Assembly: GCA_013002305.1 (NCBI GenBank)
Contig: JABDKG010000042.1
Span: 83,039-147,038, forward strand
Direction: 5' to 3'
Origin: Hellea sp.
GTDB taxonomy: Bacteria; Pseudomonadota; Alphaproteobacteria; Caulobacterales; Maricaulaceae
DNA: 64,000 nucleotides
The notes beneath the pieces were generated by a model that was given only the letters and a program-made list of their open reading frames with translations, made no database searches and had not been told where the DNA came from. A program made the position numbers and the translations under genes. Shown here piece after piece: positions 19,381-27,475 of the stretch (position 1 is its first letter; every line of letters starts with the position of its first letter).

Positions 19381-20508
19381 GTGAAAATAGCTGTGTTAAA
19401 AGACGCGGGCGGCGATGAAGCTCGCGTAGCCGCCACACCAGAAACGGTGGGCGGATATGTAAAATCGGGACATCAGGTTAATGTTGTAAGAGGCGCCGGC
19501 GCCAGCGCTCATTTTTCCGACGATGATTATAAAGCGGCCGGGGCCAGTTTGGTTGCCAGCAATAGCGCTGCTGCCAAAAGTGCCGATTTAGTTATGTCCG
19601 TTTCAGGGGCCGATAAAAAGCTATTATCCGTCATGAAAAAAGGCTCTGGCATTACAGGGCTATTAAATCCGACTGACAATCCGGACTATGCGGCTGCCGC
19701 GGCCAAAGCTGGCGTTACGGCCTATGCGCTGGAATATGTTCCGAGAATATCCCGGGCTCAAAGTATGGATGTCCTGTCGTCACAATCTAATTTGTCCGGC
19801 TATCGTGCGATGGTCGAGGCGGGTACGATTTATGGGCGAGCCTTTCCGATGATGATGACGGCGGCCGGTACTGTTGCGCCGGCCAAAGTATTCGTCATGG
19901 GTGCTGGTGTTGCCGGGCTGCAGGCCATTGCCACGGCCAGACGTTTGGGCGCTGTCACAACAGCGACAGATGTCCGGCCGGCGGCAAAAGAACAGGTTGG
20001 GTCCCTCGGCGCTAAATTCATCGCCGTTGAAAATGAAGAGTTCAAAGAAGCTGAGACAGCCGGCGGATATGCCAAGCAAATGTCGGCAGAATATCAAAAA
20101 CTTCAAGCCGAGCTTACGGCCGCCCATATCGCGAAACAGGATATTGTCATCACCACCGCGCTTATTCCCGGACGTCCGGCGCCGCGCCTGATTGACAAAA
20201 GAATGGTTGCCGCGATGCGGGCCGGATCCGTTATCGTTGATATGGCGGTCGAACGCGGCGGTAATGTCGAGGGCGCCAAGCCCGGTCAAATTGTCGAGAC
20301 AAAGAACGGGGTTAAAATTGTCGGCTTGCTCAACTGGCCGTCACGGATGGCGTCTGACGCCTCCAATATGTTTGCCCGTAATCTGAGAAACCTTTTGCCG
20401 TTAATGACGGCCGAAGACGGGTCTTATGCGCCGGACTGGGACGATGAAATCATCCAAGCCTGCGCGCTGACCCGCGACGGCAAAGTTGTTCACGAACGTC
20501 TGAAATAG
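19381..20508 (+). CDS. pntA: NAD(P) transhydrogenase subunit alpha 1 (NAD-binding domain I)
   Basis: 375 residues from a GTG start (AAGGA upstream). The N-terminal alanine dehydrogenase/PntA fold starts VKIAVLKD and includes DEARVAATPETV. The NAD-binding Rossmann motif is GAGVAGLQA with TDVRPAAKEQ following, and the mobile-loop region LIPGRPAPRLI is present. It ends before the membrane helices, which are encoded by the next gene, so this is the three-subunit type. It is the soluble hydride-donor part of the proton-translocating transhydrogenase that makes NADPH from NADH. Confidence 0.95.
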   Translation: MKIAVLKDAGGDEARVAATPETVGGYVKSGHQVNVVRGAGASAHFSDDDYKAAGASLVASNSAAAKSADLVMSVSGADKKLLSVMKKGSGITGLLNPTDNPDYAAAAAKAGVTAYALEYVPRISRAQSMDVLSSQSNLSGYRAMVEAGTIYGRAFPMMMTAAGTVAPAKVFVMGAGVAGLQAIATARRLGAVTTATDVRPAAKEQVGSLGAKFIAVENEEFKEAETAGGYAKQMSAEYQKLQAELTAAHIAKQDIVITTALIPGRPAPRLIDKRMVAAMRAGSVIVDMAVERGGNVEGAKPGQIVETKNGVKIVGLLNWPSRMASDASNMFARNLRNLLPLMTAEDGSYAPDWDDEIIQACALTRDGKVVHERLK

Positions 20509-20517
20509 GGGATATCC

Positions 20518-20850
20518 ATGGTAACAGGATTAATTTTAGCTGGGGCGGGCGCAGGGGTCAGCCCGTTCATTTTCCAGTTCACAATATTCATTCTCGCTAT
20601 TTTTGTCGGCTATTATGTCGTCTGGTCGGTGACACCGGCTCTCCACACTCCACTAATGGCTGTTACCAACGCTATTTCTTCTGTCATAATTGTGGGCGCA
20701 CTGATCGCGGTTTCCGCCGGCGTTGAGAGCGGGTCGCAAATCTCGACTTGGACCGGCACTGCTGCGGTGGCTCTTTGTGCCGTCAACATATTTGGCGGCT
20801 TTCTGGTGACCCAGCGAATGCTCGCCATGTACAAGAAAAAACAGAGATAG
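20518..20850 (+). CDS. pntAB: NAD(P) transhydrogenase subunit alpha 2 (membrane part)
   Basis: 110 residues, three to four hydrophobic helices. Landmarks are FTIFILAIFVGYYVVWSVTPALHTPLMAVTNAISSVI, the conserved N-terminal helices of the proton channel domain. It lies nine bases after pntA and nine bases before pntB, so all three are cotranscribed. With PntB it forms membrane domain II. Confidence 0.94.
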   Translation: MVTGLILAGAGAGVSPFIFQFTIFILAIFVGYYVVWSVTPALHTPLMAVTNAISSVIIVGALIAVSAGVESGSQISTWTGTAAVALCAVNIFGGFLVTQRMLAMYKKKQR

Positions 20851-20859
20851 GGCCGGAGC

Positions 20860-22266
20860 ATGACTTTAACCGCTAATCTCGCCGCAGGCCTTTATACCGT
20901 CTCAGCCATCCTTTTTATTCTGGCCTTACGGGGTCTGTCGTCGCCTGAGAGCAGTCGGCGCGGGAACCTGTTTGGCATGCTCGGCATGTTTATCGCCATC
21001 ATGACCACGCTTTTTATGATCGGATTTGGCGGCAAGGCCATTGTCTTGATCGGGAGCGGACTAGCGGTCGGCGGTATTATAGGGGCTATCATAGCACGGA
21101 AAATTCCGATGACGGATATGCCGCAATTAATCGCCGCCTTTCACTCGCTGGTCGGTCTGGCGGCCGTTCTCGTTGCCGTTGCGGCGTTTTACAGCCCGGA
21201 AAATTTCGACATTGGAGTGTTTAAAAACATCAATAAAATCAGCATTTTAGAGCTATCACTCGGGGCTGCGATAGGGGCCATTACGTTTACGGGTTCGGTG
21301 ATCGCCTTTGCCAAGCTCAACGGGAATATGTCGGGCGCGCCAATTTTGCTACCGGGACGACATATCTTGAATTTGGCACTCGGACTGGGTGTGGCTTACT
21401 TGATCGGCATGATGATGAGCACCGGTGGTAACGATCCGCGCTTGTTGTGGGGATTGGTGGCCCTGACGTTGGTATTGGGGATCACCCTGATCATTCCAAT
21501 CGGCGGCGCGGATATGCCGGTCGTTATTTCCATGCTCAATTCCTATTCCGGGTGGGCCGCAGCTGCGCTTGGCTTCACGCTGTCAAACCTGGCCCTGATA
21601 ATTGTCGGCGCTTTGGTCGGCTCTTCGGGTGCCATTCTTTCCTATATTATGTGTAAGGGCATGAACCGGGGCTTCCTTTCGGTCATACTGGGCGGATTTG
21701 GCGGGGATAGTGCGTCAGCAGCATCTGGCGACAAGGAACAGCGTCCCGTAAAAATAGGAAGCGCGGAAGACGCGGCCTTTATTATGAAGAACGCTTCTAA
21801 AGTTATTATTGTGCCCGGCTACGGACTTGCTGTTGCGCAGGCCCAGCATGCCTGCCGCGAAATGGCAGACGCGCTCAAAGAAGAGGGTGTTGATGTTTCT
21901 TATGCTATTCATCCCGTTGCGGGCAGGATGCCCGGTCACATGAATGTCCTGCTGGCTGAAGCCAATGTACCTTACGACGAAGTGTTTGAGCTAGAAGATA
22001 TCAATTCCGAATTTGCCAACACGGATGTCGCCTTCGTTATTGGCGCCAATGACGTTACCAACCCGGCGGCGAAAACCGACCCGCAAAGTCCGATCGCAGG
22101 CATGCCCATTCTGGATGTTGATAAGGCGGCGACGGTATTATTTGTGAAACGATCATTGTCTCCGGGATATGCCGGGATCGACAATGATCTTTTCTACGAA
22201 GATAATACGATGATGTTGTTATCCGACGCCAAGAAAATGGTCGAAGAGATTATCAAAGCTTTGTAA
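20860..22266 (+). CDS. pntB: NAD(P) transhydrogenase subunit beta
   Basis: 468 residues. About nine membrane helices in residues 1-265 (proton channel, with the conserved AFHSLVGLAA and GSVIAFAKLNG), then the NADP-binding domain III with GYGLAVAQAQ, HPVAGRMPGHMNVLLAEA and the C-terminal SLSPGYAGIDNDLFY. All recognised motifs are intact, so with the two upstream subunits it forms a complete energy-linked transhydrogenase. Confidence 0.96.
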   Translation: MTLTANLAAGLYTVSAILFILALRGLSSPESSRRGNLFGMLGMFIAIMTTLFMIGFGGKAIVLIGSGLAVGGIIGAIIARKIPMTDMPQLIAAFHSLVGLAAVLVAVAAFYSPENFDIGVFKNINKISILELSLGAAIGAITFTGSVIAFAKLNGNMSGAPILLPGRHILNLALGLGVAYLIGMMMSTGGNDPRLLWGLVALTLVLGITLIIPIGGADMPVVISMLNSYSGWAAAALGFTLSNLALIIVGALVGSSGAILSYIMCKGMNRGFLSVILGGFGGDSASAASGDKEQRPVKIGSAEDAAFIMKNASKVIIVPGYGLAVAQAQHACREMADALKEEGVDVSYAIHPVAGRMPGHMNVLLAEANVPYDEVFELEDINSEFANTDVAFVIGANDVTNPAAKTDPQSPIAGMPILDVDKAATVLFVKRSLSPGYAGIDNDLFYEDNTMMLLSDAKKMVEEIIKAL

Positions 22267-22311
22267 TATTTCGGCGGCAGGACGCGCACTTTTTACGCAG
22301 AAGGATCAATT

Positions 22312-23115
22312 ATGCGCAAGATTGTTTGGGGCATTCTCATTCTCGCGCTTTTATATTTGATCGGGATGCTGATCATATTTTTGATCCAGCGTAAGTTTTA
22401 TTATTTACCACCAGACGAAACGGGCACTCCGATCGCGCCGCCAATCGGAATGGCGCAAGTCACAAATACATCATCTTTGGGCCATGACGTTATGGCTTGG
22501 TGGGCGCCCCCTGCGGACGGCGGTGATGTTGTTGTGTATTTCCACGGAAATGGGTCAGCCGTGATACAGGGCGGGTTTCTCTATCAGGACATGATGATGG
22601 CTGGGCTGGGCGTTCTCGCGGCGGAATATCCCGGATATCCCAGATCCAGCGGGACGCCGTCCGAGGCAAATATCATTGCGGCGGCCGAAGCTCACTATGA
22701 ATTTTTAATCTCGCAAGGGATAAGATCTGAAAACATTCATCTATATGGAACTTCGCTGGGAGCGGGCGTCGCGGCGCAGCTAGCATCGCGCAAACAGGTC
22801 GGCAGTCTTATTCTCGAAGCACCGTTTTACTCGATGGTTGATATGATCAAATTGCGACTGCCGATCTATGGGTTTCGCCCGCTGGTGAGAGATAAATATG
22901 AAAGCTACCGCGCGCTGGAAAGTGTCGATGTGCCGCTCTTGTGGATCCACGGAACAGTGGACCAGGTTATTCCAATCGAAGAAGGTCGGCGTCTATACGA
23001 TGGATATACCGGTCCCAAATCTCAATATGTTATAAGCGGCGGTACGCATCAAAACCTTTGGATATCTGGCGGGCGAGAGCGGATTATAGCTTTTCTGACG
23101 GACGTTCGCCCCTAA
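22312..23115 (+). CDS. Membrane-anchored alpha/beta hydrolase
   Basis: 267 residues. An N-terminal anchor (VWGILILALLYLIGMLIIFLI) precedes the hydrolase fold: oxyanion region YFHGNGS, nucleophile elbow GTSLGAG with the catalytic Ser, acid in GTVDQVIP and His in GGTHQNLW. This pattern is that of ABHD13/17-like and bacterial FrsA-related serine hydrolases. The substrate is unknown; a periplasmic-face or cytoplasmic-face esterase/thioesterase acting on lipids is plausible. The 45-base gap after pntB allows readthrough. Confidence 0.85.
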   Translation: MRKIVWGILILALLYLIGMLIIFLIQRKFYYLPPDETGTPIAPPIGMAQVTNTSSLGHDVMAWWAPPADGGDVVVYFHGNGSAVIQGGFLYQDMMMAGLGVLAAEYPGYPRSSGTPSEANIIAAAEAHYEFLISQGIRSENIHLYGTSLGAGVAAQLASRKQVGSLILEAPFYSMVDMIKLRLPIYGFRPLVRDKYESYRALESVDVPLLWIHGTVDQVIPIEEGRRLYDGYTGPKSQYVISGGTHQNLWISGGRERIIAFLTDVRP

Positions 23116-23253
23116 AATATCTTGCAGCCTTCCCGTCCCCTGAAGCCTGCTTCTCAATTGCAGAGCTGGATTTGCAAGCCTTCATCACGGCGACTTCAAA
23201 CCGGGCTGTTTTTTCTATTTCTACGTCGATGACGGAACTTTATACGACATTTG

Positions 23254-23586
23254 TCATTTGGCGCAATTAATACAGAGCGGGACGGCTGGATCGAATTCCA
23301 GTCGTTTCTGACCAATCTCCTCATCGCAGGTCACGCAATAGCCATAGTCACCGGATTCAACCCTGTCTAAAGCGGCGTCGATTCGCACGATCTGGCGCCG
23401 CCGATTTTGTTCCTGCGCCAAATCCATGGCCTGCACTTGCAAACTATCCATCCTTGACAGTCTGCCCACGCTTTGTTGATCCAAGGCAATAGGTTTGCGG
23501 TTTGTAGACGCTGATGCGCTAAGCGCCTCAAACTCGTCTTTAAGGGCTAATAAGCGCGTTTTTATCGTAGCGGCGTCTATATTCAT
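23254..23586 (-). CDS. TraR/DksA-family zinc-finger protein
   Basis: 110 residues. An N-terminal coiled-coil-forming helix pair (LKDEFEALSASA and a DRVESGDYGYC turn) and a C4 zinc finger CVTC...CINC at the C-terminus are typical of the short DksA-like proteins. The catalytic-tip aspartates of true DksA (DxxDxA) are not evident, so it may be a DksA-like protein with a narrower role in RNA polymerase regulation. It is a single gene. Confidence 0.88.
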   Translation of the reverse strand: MNIDAATIKTRLLALKDEFEALSASASTNRKPIALDQQSVGRLSRMDSLQVQAMDLAQEQNRRRQIVRIDAALDRVESGDYGYCVTCDEEIGQKRLEFDPAVPLCINCAK

Positions 23587-23625
23587 GCCTAGTTATAAGA
23601 CAAGAACGAAGTCGCGCAAACAGGT

Positions 23626-25341
23626 CTATGATGCGCTTTTGAAATTGGCCAAATAGCGTTCAGCCGAAAATGGTTCATAGCCCATATCCATCGCGACTTT
23701 ACCGCAAATTGACCAAATATGCGCAATTGCTGGATCGCCGAAGTCTATGTTTGGAACCCGATCGGGATCCACGGCGGGGCGGATAAAATCAGAAACACTT
23801 CCCGTCATGAAACGTGACAAAGATTTGGTTGTTTCAAGCGGCGTTTTACAGAGGTCTTCGTAGCGAATGAGGTGATAATTCTCAGCGTTCAAGTTTTCCA
23901 TTGCATAATTATGAACCTGTCTGACCTGAAAAAGCCATGTCACGGCATTGTGCAAATATTCCGGGTCTTTCTTAATACTGGCAGGATCGAGGCCTAATTC
24001 ACGATAGGCGGCCCGTAAAACTGTCCGTCCGATCGGATTATCAAGCCGGGAGGTCATATGGGTCCGGCGTAATGAGCTGGTCACAGGATGGCGAACTAAA
24101 TGGACGAGTTTTGCCTTCGGAAAAGACGACATCATTTCCGGAATAAGCAACATGGTTTCCGGCAGTTTCCAGCCCCAAAGCTGATCAGGTTTGTAGTTTC
24201 CAGCTTCAAGGAAATCTTGAGTCTTATCCAGCAAAAGACCGCTGCTGGCAAAATCCAGCTTGCGCTTTTCAACCCCTTTCAAATTTTTCTTAATCGCAAA
24301 TTCGTAAATCAAATCGACCCATTCCATCGAGTCACCGGCTGCGTTAAGACGATTGCCTAGAAAGACATCAAACTTTTGCGCGAGTTCAGACAATAACCGA
24401 GTGCCGCTTCCGCCGCGTCCCGTCAAAATGATCGGGGATTCAAATGTCTCGCGCGTGAATATCGGTGCTTTTCTAACAAAGTGACCGTTAGCCCCGGCAA
24501 AATATTCATAATCTCGAGCCAGTTTTCCTGCTGTCGCCAAAACCTCTTTCTCTTGTCGAGGGCCGAGCCGGTTCTTCCATTTCATCATCGAGCTATCGTC
24601 AACAGGCCGCGTACGCTCGGTAAGCCCAGGCGCCATTCCGCGGAAGAATTTCTCATGGCGAATTATCTTATTATCGAATGGAAGCCCAATATGGTCCGTG
24701 ATACGTTCAGAGACGGCTGCCTTGTCGACGATTAAGTCCTCATATTTAAAAACAATTGGGTTAAGGCCCACTTTCTCGAAATTCTTGGCCAAACCGGATT
24801 TCATACGCCAAATAATTGCGCGCTGGATATGCTTATGTGCCTGGTTTTTTTCCAGTGATTTCAAGTCGGACTCAAATATCTTATGAACCGAAGGATTTTC
24901 TTTTAGACGCTTAATTTGATTGCCGACCATGTCTATATGATTGAGCTTTTCCATTGACGCAACGACGGCTCTGGGATCCCGGATAGGAAAAACAATGGAA
25001 ACGTCGATGTCGAGCTTTTTAAGCTTATCGAAACAGTAGGATAGGTTAGGGGCCTTCAGGATCAGGTGATCAATTTCAGGTGCCAGTTTTCTTTGACCAC
25101 CAAATACTTTAATTCGTTTTGCGTTTTTTTTATATTTACCGTCTGCTTTCGCAAAAACTTTATTGGTGAGTTTCTCGTCATTCGTTCCAGAAAAAAGGCA
25201 GGTTTCGACCCAATTATAGAGGCCATCATCCTCATCTATTAAAAATGCCTGCCGGTGGCAGCCCAGCATGTGGGCCGTCAATGTCGTTCCACTACGTTGA
25301 CAGCCTGCCACAACGACTATCTTTTTAATTTGGGTCAACAT
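23626..25341 (-). CDS. Tandem (two-domain) sulfotransferase
   Basis: 571 residues, about twice the size of a single sulfotransferase domain. Domain 1 has the 5'-phosphosulfate loop GCQRSGTT (13-20) and 3'-phosphate motif FPIRDPRAVVAS (118-129) with a following YEDL (200-203). Domain 2 repeats the plan: GRGGSGTR (308-315), LVRHPVTSSLRR (415-426) and RYEDL near 493. Both copies therefore keep PAPS-binding landmarks and may both be active. It starts three bases after the glycosyltransferase stop, so the two are coupled. Sulfation of the sugar or lipid made by that neighbour is the likely role (inference). Acceptor unknown. Confidence 0.85.
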   Translation of the reverse strand: MLTQIKKIVVVAGCQRSGTTLTAHMLGCHRQAFLIDEDDGLYNWVETCLFSGTNDEKLTNKVFAKADGKYKKNAKRIKVFGGQRKLAPEIDHLILKAPNLSYCFDKLKKLDIDVSIVFPIRDPRAVVASMEKLNHIDMVGNQIKRLKENPSVHKIFESDLKSLEKNQAHKHIQRAIIWRMKSGLAKNFEKVGLNPIVFKYEDLIVDKAAVSERITDHIGLPFDNKIIRHEKFFRGMAPGLTERTRPVDDSSMMKWKNRLGPRQEKEVLATAGKLARDYEYFAGANGHFVRKAPIFTRETFESPIILTGRGGSGTRLLSELAQKFDVFLGNRLNAAGDSMEWVDLIYEFAIKKNLKGVEKRKLDFASSGLLLDKTQDFLEAGNYKPDQLWGWKLPETMLLIPEMMSSFPKAKLVHLVRHPVTSSLRRTHMTSRLDNPIGRTVLRAAYRELGLDPASIKKDPEYLHNAVTWLFQVRQVHNYAMENLNAENYHLIRYEDLCKTPLETTKSLSRFMTGSVSDFIRPAVDPDRVPNIDFGDPAIAHIWSICGKVAMDMGYEPFSAERYLANFKSAS

Positions 25342-25344
25342 TAT

Positions 25345-26505
25345 CTATATCATCTCTATCAAATGCTTAGCGGCGCGGATCGCTCCGTTACCGGACATCT
25401 TAAGAGACGCGCCCCGTGCTGCATCTCTAAGAGAATCAATATCAAAATTTTCAATTTTTTCCAAGTTATCATTTAGACCGATACAAACACTCAGACCTGC
25501 TTTTTCGAGAATATTTCCAAAAATTTCCTGATTGATATGGGTTGGAAATGTGAGTGAGGGAACGCCTTTTGCGATAGCTTGGTAAGTTGAGCCTGATCCG
25601 CCTTGCGTGACAGCAAAGCCAGCGTGCGAGTAAAGCTGGTCGAGGGGTAGCCATTCAAATGCATATTCTATCAATCCGGCATTTTTCACATCGGATGCTT
25701 GTCGGCCAGCGTAAATAAATTTTTCGCAACCAGTCATAGATCTAAGGCGGGCCAACAATTCCCGCTCAATATTTCGCTTACCAGTCGATCCCATCGAAAT
25801 AATGCAATGATCTGTGAGATTGGCAATAGATTCCGGAATTTCGCCCCGACTGCCCCAATGAATAGGCCCGCAAAAGTGAAAATGTTCCGGAAATTGACTT
25901 GCTCTGGGAATCAGAAACCTAGCGTCGGCCAAAATAACTTTATCGGCGTCATATAATTCAAAAGGACTACTGATTGCCGGCAAACCTTTCTCGGCGCGCA
26001 AATGATTAATTTTCATGTGGACGGGTTTGTCAAACCATCGGCTTTGGAATGTGTCGCGATTGTGATGACCGGTCAAAAATGCGTTGGTGACAAATACGCG
26101 CGGGCAATCTGGAAACCGCGTGGTTGAAAGCCACCGAAGTGGACATCCATCATGGACGATCAACTCAACATTATCGTGTTGAAAACACTTTTCTATCCCA
26201 TCCGCAAATGCCTCGAACGGGTGGTGCCGGGTCTCTGCCGGGATAGGAATTTTTTTAATCCTGAACGCATTACCGATTACCATTTCTGCTGTGGTTGTAT
26301 AATCGGCAATGTAGAAAGTGATTTCGACATCGGCTCGCCGAACAAGTTTTTTTGCGATCTCATATAGTCGGCCGACATGGCCTAATGCTGGGCCAGATAT
26401 GAATGCTATTTTTTTAATACAATTCCCCTCTGTATCGTTTATTGGAGCACAATCATGCGGTCGTGTCCAATCTAAGAACAGGCCCCTTGTTCTGTCTTCG
26501 TACAT
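25345..26505 (-). CDS. GT1/UGT-like glycosyltransferase
   Basis: 386 residues from ATG 26505 (weak GAG upstream). The family fold seems to begin at IKKIAFISGPALGHVGRL, about 30 residues in; GAGGGG stands six bases before an ATT at 26418, so the true start may be downstream and use a rare codon. Donor-sugar features are in the C-terminal half: FEWLPLDQLYSHAG then VTQGGSGSTYQAIAKGVP and FPTHINQE, matching the nucleotide-sugar site of GT1 enzymes. Acceptor and sugar cannot be read from sequence. It heads a minus-strand pair with the tandem sulfotransferase and faces the halopyrrole operon across a spacer of only 32 bases (119 if the later start is used). Confidence 0.85.
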   Translation of the reverse strand: MYEDRTRGLFLDWTRPHDCAPINDTEGNCIKKIAFISGPALGHVGRLYEIAKKLVRRADVEITFYIADYTTTAEMVIGNAFRIKKIPIPAETRHHPFEAFADGIEKCFQHDNVELIVHDGCPLRWLSTTRFPDCPRVFVTNAFLTGHHNRDTFQSRWFDKPVHMKINHLRAEKGLPAISSPFELYDADKVILADARFLIPRASQFPEHFHFCGPIHWGSRGEIPESIANLTDHCIISMGSTGKRNIERELLARLRSMTGCEKFIYAGRQASDVKNAGLIEYAFEWLPLDQLYSHAGFAVTQGGSGSTYQAIAKGVPSLTFPTHINQEIFGNILEKAGLSVCIGLNDNLEKIENFDIDSLRDAARGASLKMSGNGAIRAAKHLIEMI

Positions 26506-26537
26506 TTAATAGTCTCAATATTCACGAGGACATTGCT

Positions 26538-27473
26538 ATGAACAATTGGAAGGATCCGGCCAAAAGATTGGAGCGTATCCTTCACGATGAGGGCACCTCT
26601 CTTGAACCGTTTCAGCAATTTTTAGAATTGCCATTTGATGAAGCCGTAGCAATGGCGCAGTCGGTTGCTACGGGAAACAAACCAAGCAATAGCAATGTCT
26701 TAAAACTGAAACCTACAGTCGACTTTCTGCCCAAAACGATAAAAAGGGTTACTTCAATACAGCATTGGAATTGCTGCCAACTCTATGTCGACCGCGTTTT
26801 TCAATTCTACCTCATGTCCGCCATTGATCGAATGAATGGTAGAGAGTTTGGATCAAGAATATCCGTTCAAGGACGCGCTGTCTTGGGCCAACTCTTAACG
26901 AGCGGAAAACCCCTTATTTTCTTGAATAGCCATTTTGGCCCAGGCCAAATTGCGCAAATCTGTTTGGCGAAAATGGGCGTTTCTTTCACGACGCTTTCGG
27001 CGAGAAACTTCTATGAGGTACTCGGAATTGAAAATCCGGCGATTGACGTATTTCAATTATTCTCATCGTTTGATGTCAAGGCGATTGCGCGAGGCCTTGA
27101 AGATTTAAACGCCGGCAAACATATTCACTTGACCGGCGATGGTCGGTCGGGGAGCAGCGGTCGAAATTGGAATTTTTTTGGACGTGCTCGCACCTTTCAT
27201 CAAGGGTTTTCATATTTGGCTTTAAAGTCAGGCGCCATCGCCGTCCCAATATTTACCACTATTGACCACGAGGCTCACATCACTCTGACAATCAAGCCGG
27301 CGTTTAAAGTTCCAGACGGGCAATTAAGCCAATCCGCTCAGCTCAAACATATGACAGGGCAATATGTCAAAATGCTGAAAAATCAATGGCGAAAAAACCC
27401 GTCAAATATCCCCCCCCGTTCCTTGTTCAAATATCAAGACTTGCCAATGATCCGATCAGCAGGGAAAGTGTAG
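26538..27473 (+). CDS. LpxL/HtrB-like acyltransferase (putative transfer enzyme of the halopyrrole operon)
   Basis: 311 residues from ATG 26538 (GAGGAC seven bases upstream). Residues about 120-245 show the lysophospholipid/LpxL acyltransferase pattern: IFLNSHFGPGQ with H132, then GDGRSGSSGRNWNFFGRARTFHQGFSYLALKSGAIAVPIF, which matches the later blocks of lipid A acyltransferases. The usual Glu/Asp of the HxxxxE/D catalytic pair is Gln here (HFGPGQ), and there is no N-terminal membrane anchor. So the catalytic mechanism may differ or the enzyme may be cytoplasmic. First gene of the operon with the prolyl dehydrogenase, A-domain, carrier protein and halogenase. It may release the pyrrolyl group onto an acceptor. 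Confidence 0.7.
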   Translation: MNNWKDPAKRLERILHDEGTSLEPFQQFLELPFDEAVAMAQSVATGNKPSNSNVLKLKPTVDFLPKTIKRVTSIQHWNCCQLYVDRVFQFYLMSAIDRMNGREFGSRISVQGRAVLGQLLTSGKPLIFLNSHFGPGQIAQICLAKMGVSFTTLSARNFYEVLGIENPAIDVFQLFSSFDVKAIARGLEDLNAGKHIHLTGDGRSGSSGRNWNFFGRARTFHQGFSYLALKSGAIAVPIFTTIDHEAHITLTIKPAFKVPDGQLSQSAQLKHMTGQYVKMLKNQWRKNPSNIPPRSLFKYQDLPMIRSAGKV

Positions 27474-27475
27474 AA

